Assembly (NCBI GenBank): GCA_947502405.1
Contig: CANMZT010000004.1
Location: forward strand, 186,001-250,000
Source of the DNA: an uncultured Algibacter sp.
GTDB lineage: Bacteria > Bacteroidota > Bacteroidia > Flavobacteriales > Flavobacteriaceae
Direction: 5' to 3'
Length of the DNA: 64,000 nt
The translations under genes and the position numbers were made by a program. Shown here piece by piece: positions 44,436 through 53,244 of the stretch. A model generated the notes under the pieces. That model was not told the origin of the DNA. It was given only the letters and a program-made list of their open reading frames with translations, and did not search any database. Numbering within the stretch: position 1 is the stretch's first letter; the number at the start of each line of letters is the position of its first letter.

Positions 44436-44931
44436 AATTATGTGTATTAGTTAATTTCTCTCGTATTGTTTTTCTTGCTCTAGATAAGGCTACTCTAACC
44501 GCTGTATTATTCATTTCCAGCATTTTAGCAATCTCATCAAAATCATATTCTTCTATATCTCTAAGCTGAATTATCATTTTTTGTTGTTCTGGCAAGTCCT
44601 CAATAATTTTGGCTACCCAACTTACACTATCATTTAATTCAACTTGTTTTTGTAATGGCGTATTTTTTTCCTCGTAATTGCTATGTACAATTTTCAAATT
44701 CTGTGCCTGTTTAGATTTCAATTTATCAAAACAGTAATTCTTAGTCATCGTCATCGAAAAAGCCTCCACATTCCTATACTCAGCAATCTTCTTTTTATTA
44801 TTCCATAACTTCAACAACACCTCTTGCGTAGCATCTTCAGCCTCTTCTGTAGACACCAGCAATCGCTTTGCTAAACGAAACACCTTATCCTTAAACGGCA
44901 TTACAATATTTAAAAACTCTTTCTGAGTCAT
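44422..44931 (-). CDS. ECF-type RNA polymerase sigma factor
   Basis: 169 residues. Region 2 (about 10-75) with RLAKRLLVSTEEAEDATQEVLLKLWNNK and the promoter-melting NVEAFSMTMTKNYCFDKLK. Region 4 (about 108-160) with LPEQQKMIIQLRDIEEYDFDEIAKML...AVRVALSRARKTIREKL. It reads as the first gene of a four-gene minus-strand operon: sigma, membrane partner (14-base overlap) and two DUF4252 proteins. Confidence 0.93.
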   Translation of the reverse strand: MTQKEFLNIVMPFKDKVFRLAKRLLVSTEEAEDATQEVLLKLWNNKKKIAEYRNVEAFSMTMTKNYCFDKLKSKQAQNLKIVHSNYEEKNTPLQKQVELNDSVSWVAKIIEDLPEQQKMIIQLRDIEEYDFDEIAKMLEMNNTAVRVALSRARKTIREKLTNTHNYGIK

Positions 44932-45040
44932 TTTTCGGTTGTATTAGTATGGTTAAAAACAGCTTAGTTACGGCTATTTATAATTACGACGACCATCTAT
45001 TTATTTTGTTACACCAACATATAAAAAAAATTAAAAATTT

Positions 45041-45130
45041 GGGCGTAACCCACAAGGGGTCGGGCTTTCCGTTACAAGTTTTGGCTCGATGCTCGCCTCG
45101 CCAAAAGCTATCCACTACAATCCCTTACGC
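45041..45130 (+). repeat. GGGCGTTAC structured interspersed repeat, copy D (covariant)
   Basis: Same element as 5911-6010, but the closing stem reads GCGTAA (45043-45048)/TTACGC (45125-45130) where the other three copies have GCGTTA/TAACGC. One base pair is flipped and pairing is kept. The small hairpin is ACCC-ACAAG-GGGT and the variable hairpin TTTTGGC...GCCAAAA. Confidence 0.85.
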
Positions 45131-45290
45131 GGGCAAATCCGCTAAAGTATAGCAAAACACTAACTAAAATCTTAATTTATTTAAGACTTAGGCTTACATT
45201 CACCGAAATTAATAGCACATATTTTTTATTATACAATAATGTAAGTAAATTTAGGGTTTTAAGGACTAACCCTTGAAAAGAACATAAGCT

Positions 45291-46730
45291 ATGAAAAATT
45301 ACAAGGCCCTATTTCTACTATTTATTATTTCATTTAATACCATTAGTTGTTTTGAAGATAATGACGATGTTGCTGTTTCTGCAAATGAAATCAATGATTT
45401 TGTTTGGAAAGGCATGAACTTTATTTACTTATATAAAGATGATGTCCCAGATTTAGCAAACGATCGCTTTTCTAGTGATTCGGAATATGCCTCTTATTTA
45501 AATGATTTTTCAACACCTAGTGACTTGTTTGAATCCCTGAGATTCGAACCTCAAACTGTCGATAGATTTAGTAGGATTTTTGAAGATTATATTGCTTTAG
45601 AGCAATCATTCCAAGGCAATTCAAACACCAATGGGATGGAGTTTAGCGTGTTTTTGGCACCCAACAGCACTACTGAAGGTATCGGAATTATACGCTTAGT
45701 ATTACCTAATAGTCCAGCTGATAATATGGGGTTAAAACGGGGAGATATTTTTTATGGTATTGACGGTAATAGGCTTACAAATGATAATCTTAATCAATTA
45801 TTAAATCAGGATTCTTATACATTAAATCTTGGTTTTTACAACGATAAGGGCACACTCGAGACTGATGATGATAGTATAGACCCCCTTAATGAAGATGTAA
45901 CTTTAAACAAAGTTCTATATTCAGAAAACCCAGTTTTTAAAACTGAAATAATTAATGTTGGTGGTGAAAATGTTGGTTATTTGATGTATAATGGTTTTAT
46001 AGCTGATTCAGAGAATGAGTTAAATGATGTATTTGGTGAATTTAAATCTAATAACATACAACAATTAGTTTTAGATTTAAGGTATAACCCAGGTGGCAGA
46101 ATTAGTGTTGAAACTTCTTTGGCTAGTATGATTACAGGTCAATATTCTGGAGAACTTTTTCAAAAACTTATTTACAATAGTACTTTACAAAGTAATAACA
46201 CGGATTTTAATTTTTCTTCCAAATTAGATAACGGGAGTACAATAAATAGTTTAGGTTTAAGCAAGTTATATGTTTTAACCTCCCAACGGTCTGCTTCCGC
46301 TAGTGAAGGTTTAATAAACGGATTAGCCCCTTACATTCAAGTTATACAAATAGGTGTTAATACAACAGGTAAAACACAAGCATCAAGAATAGTTTATGAT
46401 TCTTCACCTCCTAACTTTTTAAGGGAAGGTGCTAACCCAAAGCATAGGTATGCGATGCTGCCTTTAATTGCAAATGGTGTTAACAAAAATGATGTTGCTG
46501 TACCTAGTTCAGGTTTACCGCCTTCAATTGGTTTTGAATATGATGAAAACCCACTGAATTATGGAATTTTAGGCGATGTTAATGAACCGATGTTGGCAAT
46601 AGCACTTGCAGATATTGCAAACTCTAGTGGTAAAATATCTGACATTAAAGCAAAATCAGAAAAACCATTAAAAATGCTAATTGATAGTAATGATTTAATT
46701 TCTTTTGAAGGTGGTATGATAGTGGATTAA
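45291..46730 (+). CDS. S41 family C-terminal processing-like protease, lipoprotein
   Basis: 479 residues. Lipobox TISC (Cys20) with an acidic FEDNDD tract, consistent with surface export. A helical N-terminal domain (35-100) precedes a PDZ domain (about 130-195, IIRLVLPNSPADNMGLKRGDIFYGIDG). The S41 catalytic domain follows, with LVLDLRYNPGG and the nucleophile Ser in TSQRSASASEGLINGL. It cleaves proteins at non-polar C-termini by family analogy. The gene after it starts 11 bases downstream with a TTG. Confidence 0.9.
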   Translation: MKNYKALFLLFIISFNTISCFEDNDDVAVSANEINDFVWKGMNFIYLYKDDVPDLANDRFSSDSEYASYLNDFSTPSDLFESLRFEPQTVDRFSRIFEDYIALEQSFQGNSNTNGMEFSVFLAPNSTTEGIGIIRLVLPNSPADNMGLKRGDIFYGIDGNRLTNDNLNQLLNQDSYTLNLGFYNDKGTLETDDDSIDPLNEDVTLNKVLYSENPVFKTEIINVGGENVGYLMYNGFIADSENELNDVFGEFKSNNIQQLVLDLRYNPGGRISVETSLASMITGQYSGELFQKLIYNSTLQSNNTDFNFSSKLDNGSTINSLGLSKLYVLTSQRSASASEGLINGLAPYIQVIQIGVNTTGKTQASRIVYDSSPPNFLREGANPKHRYAMLPLIANGVNKNDVAVPSSGLPPSIGFEYDENPLNYGILGDVNEPMLAIALADIANSSGKISDIKAKSEKPLKMLIDSNDLISFEGGMIVD

Positions 46731-46741
46731 ACTTATTAATC

Positions 46742-47467
46742 TTGAAAAAACACAAAACCTACTTCAATTGGAGCTCTGGTAAAGACTCTGCTTTAGCATT
46801 GTATCACCTACTACAAGATGAACGCTATGCTGTTGATGAATTGATAACTACCGTAAACAGTCATTACAATCGTGTTTCCATGCACGGTTTAAGAAAAGAA
46901 TTGCTAATTACTCAAACCAATGTATTAGATATTCCTGCTAGTATAATTGAACTTCCTGAGATGCCCTCAATGGAAGTATATGAGCAAAAAATGATTGAAA
47001 CAGTTTCTAGATTAAAAGATGATGGATTTACACATGCTGCTTTTGGAGATATCTTTCTTGAAGATTTAAGAGATTACCGAGATACACAACTGGCGAAACA
47101 AAGCATAAAATCTATTTATCCTCTATGGAAACGAGATACCAGAGCACTCTTAAACGAATTTCTAGATTTGGGTTTTAAAACCGTAATTGTTTGTGCAAAT
47201 TCTAAATATTTTGATGAAGACTTTGTTGGAACCATTATAGACAAAAACTTTATAAATAATTTACCTGAAAACGTTGACCCATGTGGGGAAAATGGGGAGT
47301 TTCATACCTTTTGTTTTGATGGACCTATATTTAAAAACCCCATTCCTTTTAGCATTGGAGAAAAAGTATTTAGAGAATACGATACACCTAAAACTGATGA
47401 TGATTCGGTTTGCCGAAGTGATTCTGAAAAATATGGGGTTTGGTATTGTGATTTAATTCCAGAATAA
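46742..47467 (+). CDS. PP-loop ATPase, diphthine-ammonia-ligase-like (MJ0570 family)
   Basis: 241 residues. N-terminal PP-loop FNWSSGKDSALALYHL (8-23) with the family's SMHGLRKELL and AFGDIFLEDLRDYRD segments; complete for the MJ0570/Dph6 family. In eukaryotes the relative amidates diphthine, but bacteria lack diphthamide, so the bacterial substrate is unknown. The start is TTG at 46742 (no ATG is compatible with the PP-loop position). Co-transcribed with the S41 protease gene. Confidence 0.88.
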   Translation: MKKHKTYFNWSSGKDSALALYHLLQDERYAVDELITTVNSHYNRVSMHGLRKELLITQTNVLDIPASIIELPEMPSMEVYEQKMIETVSRLKDDGFTHAAFGDIFLEDLRDYRDTQLAKQSIKSIYPLWKRDTRALLNEFLDLGFKTVIVCANSKYFDEDFVGTIIDKNFINNLPENVDPCGENGEFHTFCFDGPIFKNPIPFSIGEKVFREYDTPKTDDDSVCRSDSEKYGVWYCDLIPE

Positions 47468-47533
47468 TCAACTCAGCTTGACTTTTTATTTTTAACCTAA
47501 ATGGGTTCAATGAATAACGCATTATTTATCAAG

Positions 47534-47680
47534 CTACTTTTTTTGTTTATCACTCATGCGCTTTTCAACATCTTTAAAATAGCGTCTTTCTTTATATTTC
47601 CTAAAAACAAATACAGTTATAACAATTAAGCCTAAAATCATCATGCCGCCTTGGCCTGTTAAGTATTCAAGTGTTTTCAT
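47534..47680 (-). CDS. Small single-helix membrane protein
   Basis: 48 residues from the ATG at 47680 (a longer frame to 47728 is less likely). One hydrophobic segment (about 9-27, GGMMILGLIVITVFVFRKY) and a basic C-terminal tail (KERRYFKDVEKRMSDKQKK). No family recognised. Isolated between the PP-loop gene and the B12 locus. Confidence 0.5.
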   Translation of the reverse strand: MKTLEYLTGQGGMMILGLIVITVFVFRKYKERRYFKDVEKRMSDKQKK

Positions 47681-47780
47681 AAGTAGTAATTTAACTAGTG
47701 TAGTCGGCATTAAATATAAAACTTTCATTTATCAAGTTAATTTCATAAAAAAGCTATTTCAAAATTGTTTAGAAATAAAA

Positions 47781-47811
47781 AACCTATAAAGTCTTAAAGA
47801 CCTTATAGGTT
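47781..47811 (-). terminator. Terminator of the btuB/btuG-like operon
   Basis: AACCTATAA...TTATAGGTT stem with extended GTCT/AGAC pairing, followed on the complement by a T6 run. It lies 67 bases past the propeller gene stop. Confidence 0.8.
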
Positions 47812-47877
47812 TGTAAATATGTAAATCTTAGTTTTAAAATATACCTATCTGGTTTAAAAATCTAAAAGACCTTCACA

Positions 47878-48939
47878 TTAATTAAAGTAAACCTCTCCTG
47901 GTATAATTCTTAATGTTGTAGTATTAATCTCAGTATTCGTAGACAAATCATAGACTTTCAATTCTCCATTACTAGCAAAATCTTTAGCATCAACACCATA
48001 TAGAAAATCATTTTTTACTGTCATATTATAAAAACTAAGTCCAGTAATTTCAGCATTACTAGGTAAAGTATTTGATGAACTTGACATTTTATGAACACTA
48101 CCTCCCAAGTAGTAATATAAATTACCATTTTCAAAAGCTAAATAGTTAGGGTGTTCGGTAGTAGCAAAATCTATTGATGTTGTAGAATTGTCTGTTGTAT
48201 TTACTTTAAAAAGTTTTCCTCCTGTTTCACTTCCAGTCCATGAAGGTTTTCCACCACATAAAACCCATAAATTTCCAGAATTATCTAATTCCAAAGAATT
48301 TGGAACATCACCAACAGTAATGGTTTCAGTAATGTCATCAGTAGAAGCATTTATTACTGAAATCTTATTATTTTGACTAAACCCTCCTTGATGAGCTACA
48401 TAAACAAAATTAGATACCGCTAATATTTCTTCTGGCCCCTCTTCAACAGGAATAGTTGTATTACTTATTGTGTTAGTATCCAAATCTAATATTGCTAAAT
48501 AATCATCCATCGCATTACTACCATCACCCCAATTAGTAACATAACCTTTACCATTAGCAAAAGCTATATACCTTGGGTTATTTAGACCTGTATCAATAGT
48601 AGCAACAGATTCAAAAGTGTATCTGTTAACTATATCTATTCGGTTAGACACGTTTGAAATGATATAAGCTAAGTCACCATTAAATGCCATACTTTGTACA
48701 ACTGTACCCAAAGTTCTACCGTTCACGTTTGAAAAAATATTGTGTTCTACAGTTGTAAAATCATCTGATATAAAAGAAACTGTTCCAACACCGTCAGTAA
48801 AACTCCCTTCATGAGAAATTAATAATCCGTTTTCGTAATCGCCTCTTGGTTCTGGTGGCGTATCATCGTCGTCTGTAGTACATGAGGCAAAAAACAAACC
48901 CATTAAAAGGGCTAAAAGTAATAATTTGTTAAGTTTCAT
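47878..48939 (-). CDS. BtuG-like beta-propeller surface lipoprotein (YncE/DUF5074-type)
   Basis: 353 residues. Signal peptide with lipobox (FFASC, Cys20) directly followed by TTDDDD, the acidic pattern associated with lipoprotein export to the cell surface in this phylum. The mature part is a YVTN-style seven-bladed propeller (YIAFANGKGYVTNWG, VYVAHQGG..KISVINASTD, LDNSGNLWVLCGG units). It starts 3 bases after btuB behind a cobalamin riboswitch. In Bacteroides, BtuG propellers capture B12 and dock on BtuB; by fold, lipidation and operon this is the counterpart here (inference, not shown). Confidence 0.8.
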   Translation of the reverse strand: MKLNKLLLLALLMGLFFASCTTDDDDTPPEPRGDYENGLLISHEGSFTDGVGTVSFISDDFTTVEHNIFSNVNGRTLGTVVQSMAFNGDLAYIISNVSNRIDIVNRYTFESVATIDTGLNNPRYIAFANGKGYVTNWGDGSNAMDDYLAILDLDTNTISNTTIPVEEGPEEILAVSNFVYVAHQGGFSQNNKISVINASTDDITETITVGDVPNSLELDNSGNLWVLCGGKPSWTGSETGGKLFKVNTTDNSTTSIDFATTEHPNYLAFENGNLYYYLGGSVHKMSSSSNTLPSNAEITGLSFYNMTVKNDFLYGVDAKDFASNGELKVYDLSTNTEINTTTLRIIPGEVYFN

Positions 48940-48942
48940 TTT

Positions 48943-50772
48943 TTAAAATTTAATTGTTGTTATTATTTGATAATTTCTATTTGGCATGGGCCGTAACGCC
49001 ACATTTTGATATTCTCTATCACGAAAATTATTTACTCTAAGATTAATATCATAGTGTACCTTTCCGTTTTTATTTATAAGACATCCAAAGCCTATATTAC
49101 CCACATTATAGCCACTTAACCTATCCCCTATAGTTAAAACTTCTCCATTAAATTGGTGTTGGTAAAACATAGAAAATACGGCATGACTATAAGCAACCGA
49201 TACATTTCCTTTATGAAACGGCACATAAATGAGTTGTTTTTTTGTCTCAATATTTTCTGAAACTGTATAGGAATAACGCCCGCTAAAACTAAGGTGATTT
49301 AATTTTAATTTAACCTTAGAAAACGCTTCTATTTCTGCACCATAACTCTGAGATTTAGCAACATTAATTGGCGTCCAATCCCCAGAATTATCAGGCCGCC
49401 ATTGTATTAAATCCTCAGTAGATATGTAATAGGTGTTTAATTTAAAATTAAAAGCTTTCAAGTTTAAAGTATGCCCTAAATCTAACTGATAAGACTGCTC
49501 AGGACTTAAATCCAAATTACCTCCTGGTTGCCAGTACAAATCATTAAATGTTGGAATTCTAAAGTTTTTAGAGGCATTAAATTGAATGGCGTATGTATTG
49601 GATACCTGATAAGCGCCATCTACCGAAAACAAAAACGGATTTTCAAAATCGGATGTAACATCCTTTCTAAGATTCAAATTATACTCAAAACGGTCTGTAG
49701 GCTTATGGTTCATTAATATTGTGGCAGAAAAAGCATTGCGTTTAGGATTCCCAAAACTACTGCCACCACCATCAAAATGGCTAAATTCTAAAATATTCCT
49801 AAACTGTAATGTATTTGATACCCGATAATTTAAATTATGGTTAAAAAGCCATGTATTTACCTTTCCAAAAGAAAAGAAATCGTTCACCTTATTTTCAAAA
49901 AACTTAAAACGTTCGTTAAGATGTACAACTTTTAATTTAGAACTAAACGCCCCGGAAATACGCGTCCACTCCAACATGGTTCTATAATTTTCATCCACAT
50001 ACTTACTGTTAGAAGGCGCTACCAAAGTACCCGAAAACTCCCTTTCACCATTATAACTTTGATGGTATAGTTTTAAAACATCTTTTTCAGATATAAAATA
50101 TCCTAAATTCAAATTGAAGTTTACATTGTTAAAAGCACCATTTTCATTCACCCTATCTGCTCCTAAATACTTATAGTCATTATCAGAATCTACATAGGCA
50201 AATCCTGCGTTTACAGTGAATTTTGAATTGCCGTAAGATGAAGACACATCGGTCATTCTTGTATCAAAACTGCCATATGCCAACCTAAGCTGTGTATCAA
50301 AATGAGGTTTAAATTCTAAATTATTATTCAAATGAATACTGCCACCAATGGCGCCGCTTCCGTATTGCACACTACCACCACCGCTTCGTATATCTATAGC
50401 ATCAAAATTGGTGGCGTTTATGGTATTAAAATCGGTTTGTCCGTTAAGTTGCGAATTAATGTTTATACCATTCCAAACCACAGCTGTTTGAGAGGCATTT
50501 GTACCTCTAAAAGAAGGAGATGAGACCATCCCAAAACCATTTTCCTTAAAATATAAGTTTGAATTAAACCCAAGTAATCCAGTAAGAGAAACAGAGTTTT
50601 TATTAATTATAGAATCATTAAGCTTTTCAACTTTAATTCCCGTAGTGTATTGCACTAATTTGGCATCACTTAAAACAATTTCATCTAATTTTTGGATAGC
50701 ATCTAGTTGTGCTTGAGCAAGATTGCAAAAACCTGTAGAAAATAATAATAGTGTAAAAATATTGTGTCTCAT
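48943..50772 (-). CDS. btuB: TonB-dependent vitamin B12 receptor BtuB
   Basis: 609 residues. Signal peptide ending AQA, TonB-box-like DEIVLS (about 29-34), plug domain (NGLGMVS-type NGFGMVSSPSFRGTNASQTAVVWNGININS) and a 22-strand barrel ending in a C-terminal aromatic strand (NYQIITTIKF). Its size matches BtuB rather than the large SusC class. The cobalamin riboswitch just upstream on the same strand and the adjoining btuFCD identify the substrate as B12 or related corrinoids. First gene of the btuB-propeller operon. Confidence 0.92.
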   Translation of the reverse strand: MRHNIFTLLLFSTGFCNLAQAQLDAIQKLDEIVLSDAKLVQYTTGIKVEKLNDSIINKNSVSLTGLLGFNSNLYFKENGFGMVSSPSFRGTNASQTAVVWNGININSQLNGQTDFNTINATNFDAIDIRSGGGSVQYGSGAIGGSIHLNNNLEFKPHFDTQLRLAYGSFDTRMTDVSSSYGNSKFTVNAGFAYVDSDNDYKYLGADRVNENGAFNNVNFNLNLGYFISEKDVLKLYHQSYNGEREFSGTLVAPSNSKYVDENYRTMLEWTRISGAFSSKLKVVHLNERFKFFENKVNDFFSFGKVNTWLFNHNLNYRVSNTLQFRNILEFSHFDGGGSSFGNPKRNAFSATILMNHKPTDRFEYNLNLRKDVTSDFENPFLFSVDGAYQVSNTYAIQFNASKNFRIPTFNDLYWQPGGNLDLSPEQSYQLDLGHTLNLKAFNFKLNTYYISTEDLIQWRPDNSGDWTPINVAKSQSYGAEIEAFSKVKLKLNHLSFSGRYSYTVSENIETKKQLIYVPFHKGNVSVAYSHAVFSMFYQHQFNGEVLTIGDRLSGYNVGNIGFGCLINKNGKVHYDINLRVNNFRDREYQNVALRPMPNRNYQIITTIKF

Positions 50773-50817
50773 AATCTGTAAAACCCTTTACCCGAGAGTT
50801 TCTATTAGATGATGAAA

Positions 50818-50956
50818 ATGGCAGGTCTCCTGACTTGCGTCTTCATGTTGGTCTTCCCATCAAATTGACAGTGACATAGAAGTATAACATGAAGCTTTAT
50901 AGCTTACAGTTGCGGGAACAGTTCTGGATTTTAACCAGATTCCCTTTTAATTCATT
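50818..50956 (-). promoter_or_regulatory. Cobalamin riboswitch
   Basis: On the complement the region reads from AAAAGGGAATCTGG through the B12-box core CCCGCAACTGTAAGC to GTCAGGAGACCTGCC, the near-invariant ends of Cbl riboswitches. It lies 46 bases upstream of the btuB ATG, so it must act on btuB and the propeller gene, switching them off when B12 is plentiful. btuFCD, on the other strand, are not under it. Confidence 0.95.
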
Positions 50957-51066
50957 TCGAAAAAATCACGAAAGAAACCAAATTCGAAACAAAAGTAAAC
51001 ATTATGTTTAATCTATTACTAAAAACATTTAATAATATTACTTTTGAAAACATTAAATATTGAATT

Positions 51067-52212
51067 TTGAGAACGCTCGTCTTATTTTTTGTTTTAGCTA
51101 TACTTTTTTCTTGTAAAGAAGAAAAAGCAGTTAACTCCATACTGCCTAATACCAATAGAGAACATATTAAACTTAAATACGCTAAAGGGTTTTCAATAAC
51201 GAAACATGACCATTTTACTTTAGTTGAAGTGTTAAAACCATGGCCTAAAGCTGAAAAAAGTTATAAATATGTGGTTGTATCAAAAGAGTATTTAGCAAAA
51301 ACTTCTTTCATGAAGGATGCTTATGATGGTATTATTATTACGCCAATTGAAAAATCAGTGGTTACATCAACAACACATCTTCCTGCATTGGAACTATTGG
51401 AGGTTCAAAAAACGCTTGTGGGTTTCCCAGGAACAGATTACATATCTTCTAAATCAATTAGACAACAAGTAGATAATGGAAATATTAGAGAACTAGGTAA
51501 AAATGAGGGTTTAAATACTGAAGTTATTTTAGAGTTAAATCCAAATATAGTCGTTGGTTTTGGTATAGATGGCGGAAATAAATCCTTAGAAACTATTAAA
51601 AAATCAGGAATTCCTGTTATTTATAATGGCGATTGGGTGGAGCATTCTCCTTTGGCAAAAGCCGAATGGATTAAGCTTTTTGGTACGCTGTACAACAAAG
51701 AGAAAGCGGCAGATTCTATTTTCAATCAAATAGAGAATGATTACTTAGAAGCTAAAACATTAGCAAAAAAAGTAAAATCTAAACCAACAGTTTTGAGCGG
51801 TGCTATGCATAATGATGTATGGTATTTACCGAATGGTTCTAGCACTGAAGGTCAACTTTTAAAAGATGCCAATGTTAACTATCTTTGGAGTGATACTGAA
51901 GGCTCTGGAAGCTTAAAGTTAAATTTTGAGTCGGTTTTAATAAAAGCTAAAAACGCAGATATCTGGTTGAGTCCCTCAAATTATTCAAGTATGGAAAGCC
52001 TTAAAAATAGTAACGAAAATCACGGGCTTTTTGATGCTTTTAAAAGCAAAAACATTTATACATTTAGTAATACAACTGGAGATAAAGGCGGCGTAATTTA
52101 TTATGAATTGGGGATGACTAGGCCCGATTTGGTTTTAAAAGATATTATAAAAATTTGCCACCCAGAACTTCTAGAAAGCTATGAACCTTATTTTTTCAAA
52201 CCCTTAGAATAG
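51067..52212 (+). CDS. btuF: Vitamin B12 ABC transporter, substrate-binding lipoprotein BtuF
   Basis: 381 residues. Lipobox FSC (Cys16), then a two-lobed helical-backbone metal-receptor domain (STTHLPALELL, ILELNPNIVVGFG, AEWIKLFGTLYNKEKAAD). Start is TTG at 51067 (gives MRTLVLFFVL signal). It is longer than E. coli BtuF (~266) because of N-terminal and inter-lobe additions usual in Bacteroidota. It hands B12 to BtuCD; stops right at the BtuC start. A TAnnTTTG box (51039-51046) gives a very short leader. Confidence 0.92.
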   Translation: MRTLVLFFVLAILFSCKEEKAVNSILPNTNREHIKLKYAKGFSITKHDHFTLVEVLKPWPKAEKSYKYVVVSKEYLAKTSFMKDAYDGIIITPIEKSVVTSTTHLPALELLEVQKTLVGFPGTDYISSKSIRQQVDNGNIRELGKNEGLNTEVILELNPNIVVGFGIDGGNKSLETIKKSGIPVIYNGDWVEHSPLAKAEWIKLFGTLYNKEKAADSIFNQIENDYLEAKTLAKKVKSKPTVLSGAMHNDVWYLPNGSSTEGQLLKDANVNYLWSDTEGSGSLKLNFESVLIKAKNADIWLSPSNYSSMESLKNSNENHGLFDAFKSKNIYTFSNTTGDKGGVIYYELGMTRPDLVLKDIIKICHPELLESYEPYFFKPLE

Positions 52213-53244
52213 TTGCCAAATAGAAATACATATCAAGTTACCTTTATTATTTTAACAGTTATTCTTCTGCTATGTTTTATTATTAATATTAGTTTAGGTT
52301 CAGTATCTATACCTATTAAAGACATATTTAACAGCCTAATAGGTAACACAACAGAACAAGAAACCTGGCAATATATCATTCAAAACTACAGATTACCAAA
52401 AGCACTAACTGCAATCATTGTGGGTTCTGGTTTGGGAATCTCTGGTTTATTAATGCAAACCTTATTTAGAAACCCATTGGCTGGTCCCTTTGTATTAGGT
52501 ATTAGCTCAGGAGCGAGTTTGGGAGTTGCCTTAGTTATTCTAGGCTCTGGTGTTTTTGGTGGTGTTTTAGCATCTCTTTTTATCTCAAAATGGGGTTTAG
52601 TAATTGCCGCGAGTTTAGGCAGTTTTTTAGTATTACTTGCCGTTTTAATTGTATCGCTTAAAGTTAGAGATACCATGGCAATTCTTATAATTGGATTAAT
52701 GTTTGCAAGTATTACTGCAGCCATTGTAAGCGTGCTCTCCTACTTTGGATCAGCAGAACAATTACAACAATATATTTTCTGGGGTTTTGGTAGTTTAGGT
52801 AACTTATCATGGGAAGATGTTTCGGTGCTTTTAATGGTTTATAGCATTGGAGTTTTATTAGCTATCCTATCTATAAAGTCATTAAATACCTTGCTTTTAG
52901 GAGAAAATTATGCCAAAAGTTTAGGCTTAAATATCAAAAAAAGTCGTCTTACGATTATAATATCTGCAAGTTTATTGGCTGGAACAATAACTGCTTTTAC
53001 AGGCCCTATTGCCTTTATTGGTTTAGCTATCCCGCATATTACAAGGCAAGTATTTAATACCTCTAATCATAAAATATTGTTGCTGGCAGTATTTATATTT
53101 GGTGCTATTGTTATGCTTATTTGTGATAGTATTGCACAACTACCTAACAGTGATTTTACTTTACCCATTAATGCCATAACATCTTTAGTTGGCGCTCCAG
53201 TGGTTATTTGGTTATTGATAAGAAAACGAAAAATGGTTTTTTAA
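52213..53244 (+). CDS. btuC: Vitamin B12 ABC transporter, permease BtuC
   Basis: 343 residues with ten membrane helices of the FecCD/BtuC family. Family motifs GSGLGISGLLMQTLFRNPLAGPFVLGISSGASLG, FWGFGSLG and the late FTGPIAFIGLAIPHITR are visible. TTG start directly follows the btuF stop with zero gap. Its stop overlaps the btuD ATG by one base (TAATG), so the three genes are tightly coupled. Confidence 0.94.
   Translation: MPNRNTYQVTFIILTVILLLCFIINISLGSVSIPIKDIFNSLIGNTTEQETWQYIIQNYRLPKALTAIIVGSGLGISGLLMQTLFRNPLAGPFVLGISSGASLGVALVILGSGVFGGVLASLFISKWGLVIAASLGSFLVLLAVLIVSLKVRDTMAILIIGLMFASITAAIVSVLSYFGSAEQLQQYIFWGFGSLGNLSWEDVSVLLMVYSIGVLLAILSIKSLNTLLLGENYAKSLGLNIKKSRLTIIISASLLAGTITAFTGPIAFIGLAIPHITRQVFNTSNHKILLLAVFIFGAIVMLICDSIAQLPNSDFTLPINAITSLVGAPVVIWLLIRKRKMVF

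Noticed and set aside
44949-45152. 67-residue ORF upstream of the S41 protease gene
   Set aside because: It encodes LGVTHKGSGFPLQVL over repeat copy D and random sequence before it.
53208-53243. Upstream start for btuD inside btuC
   Set aside because: The added MVIDKKTKNGFL residues are the frame-shifted end of btuC. The TAATG overlap start at 53244 is normal for coupled genes.
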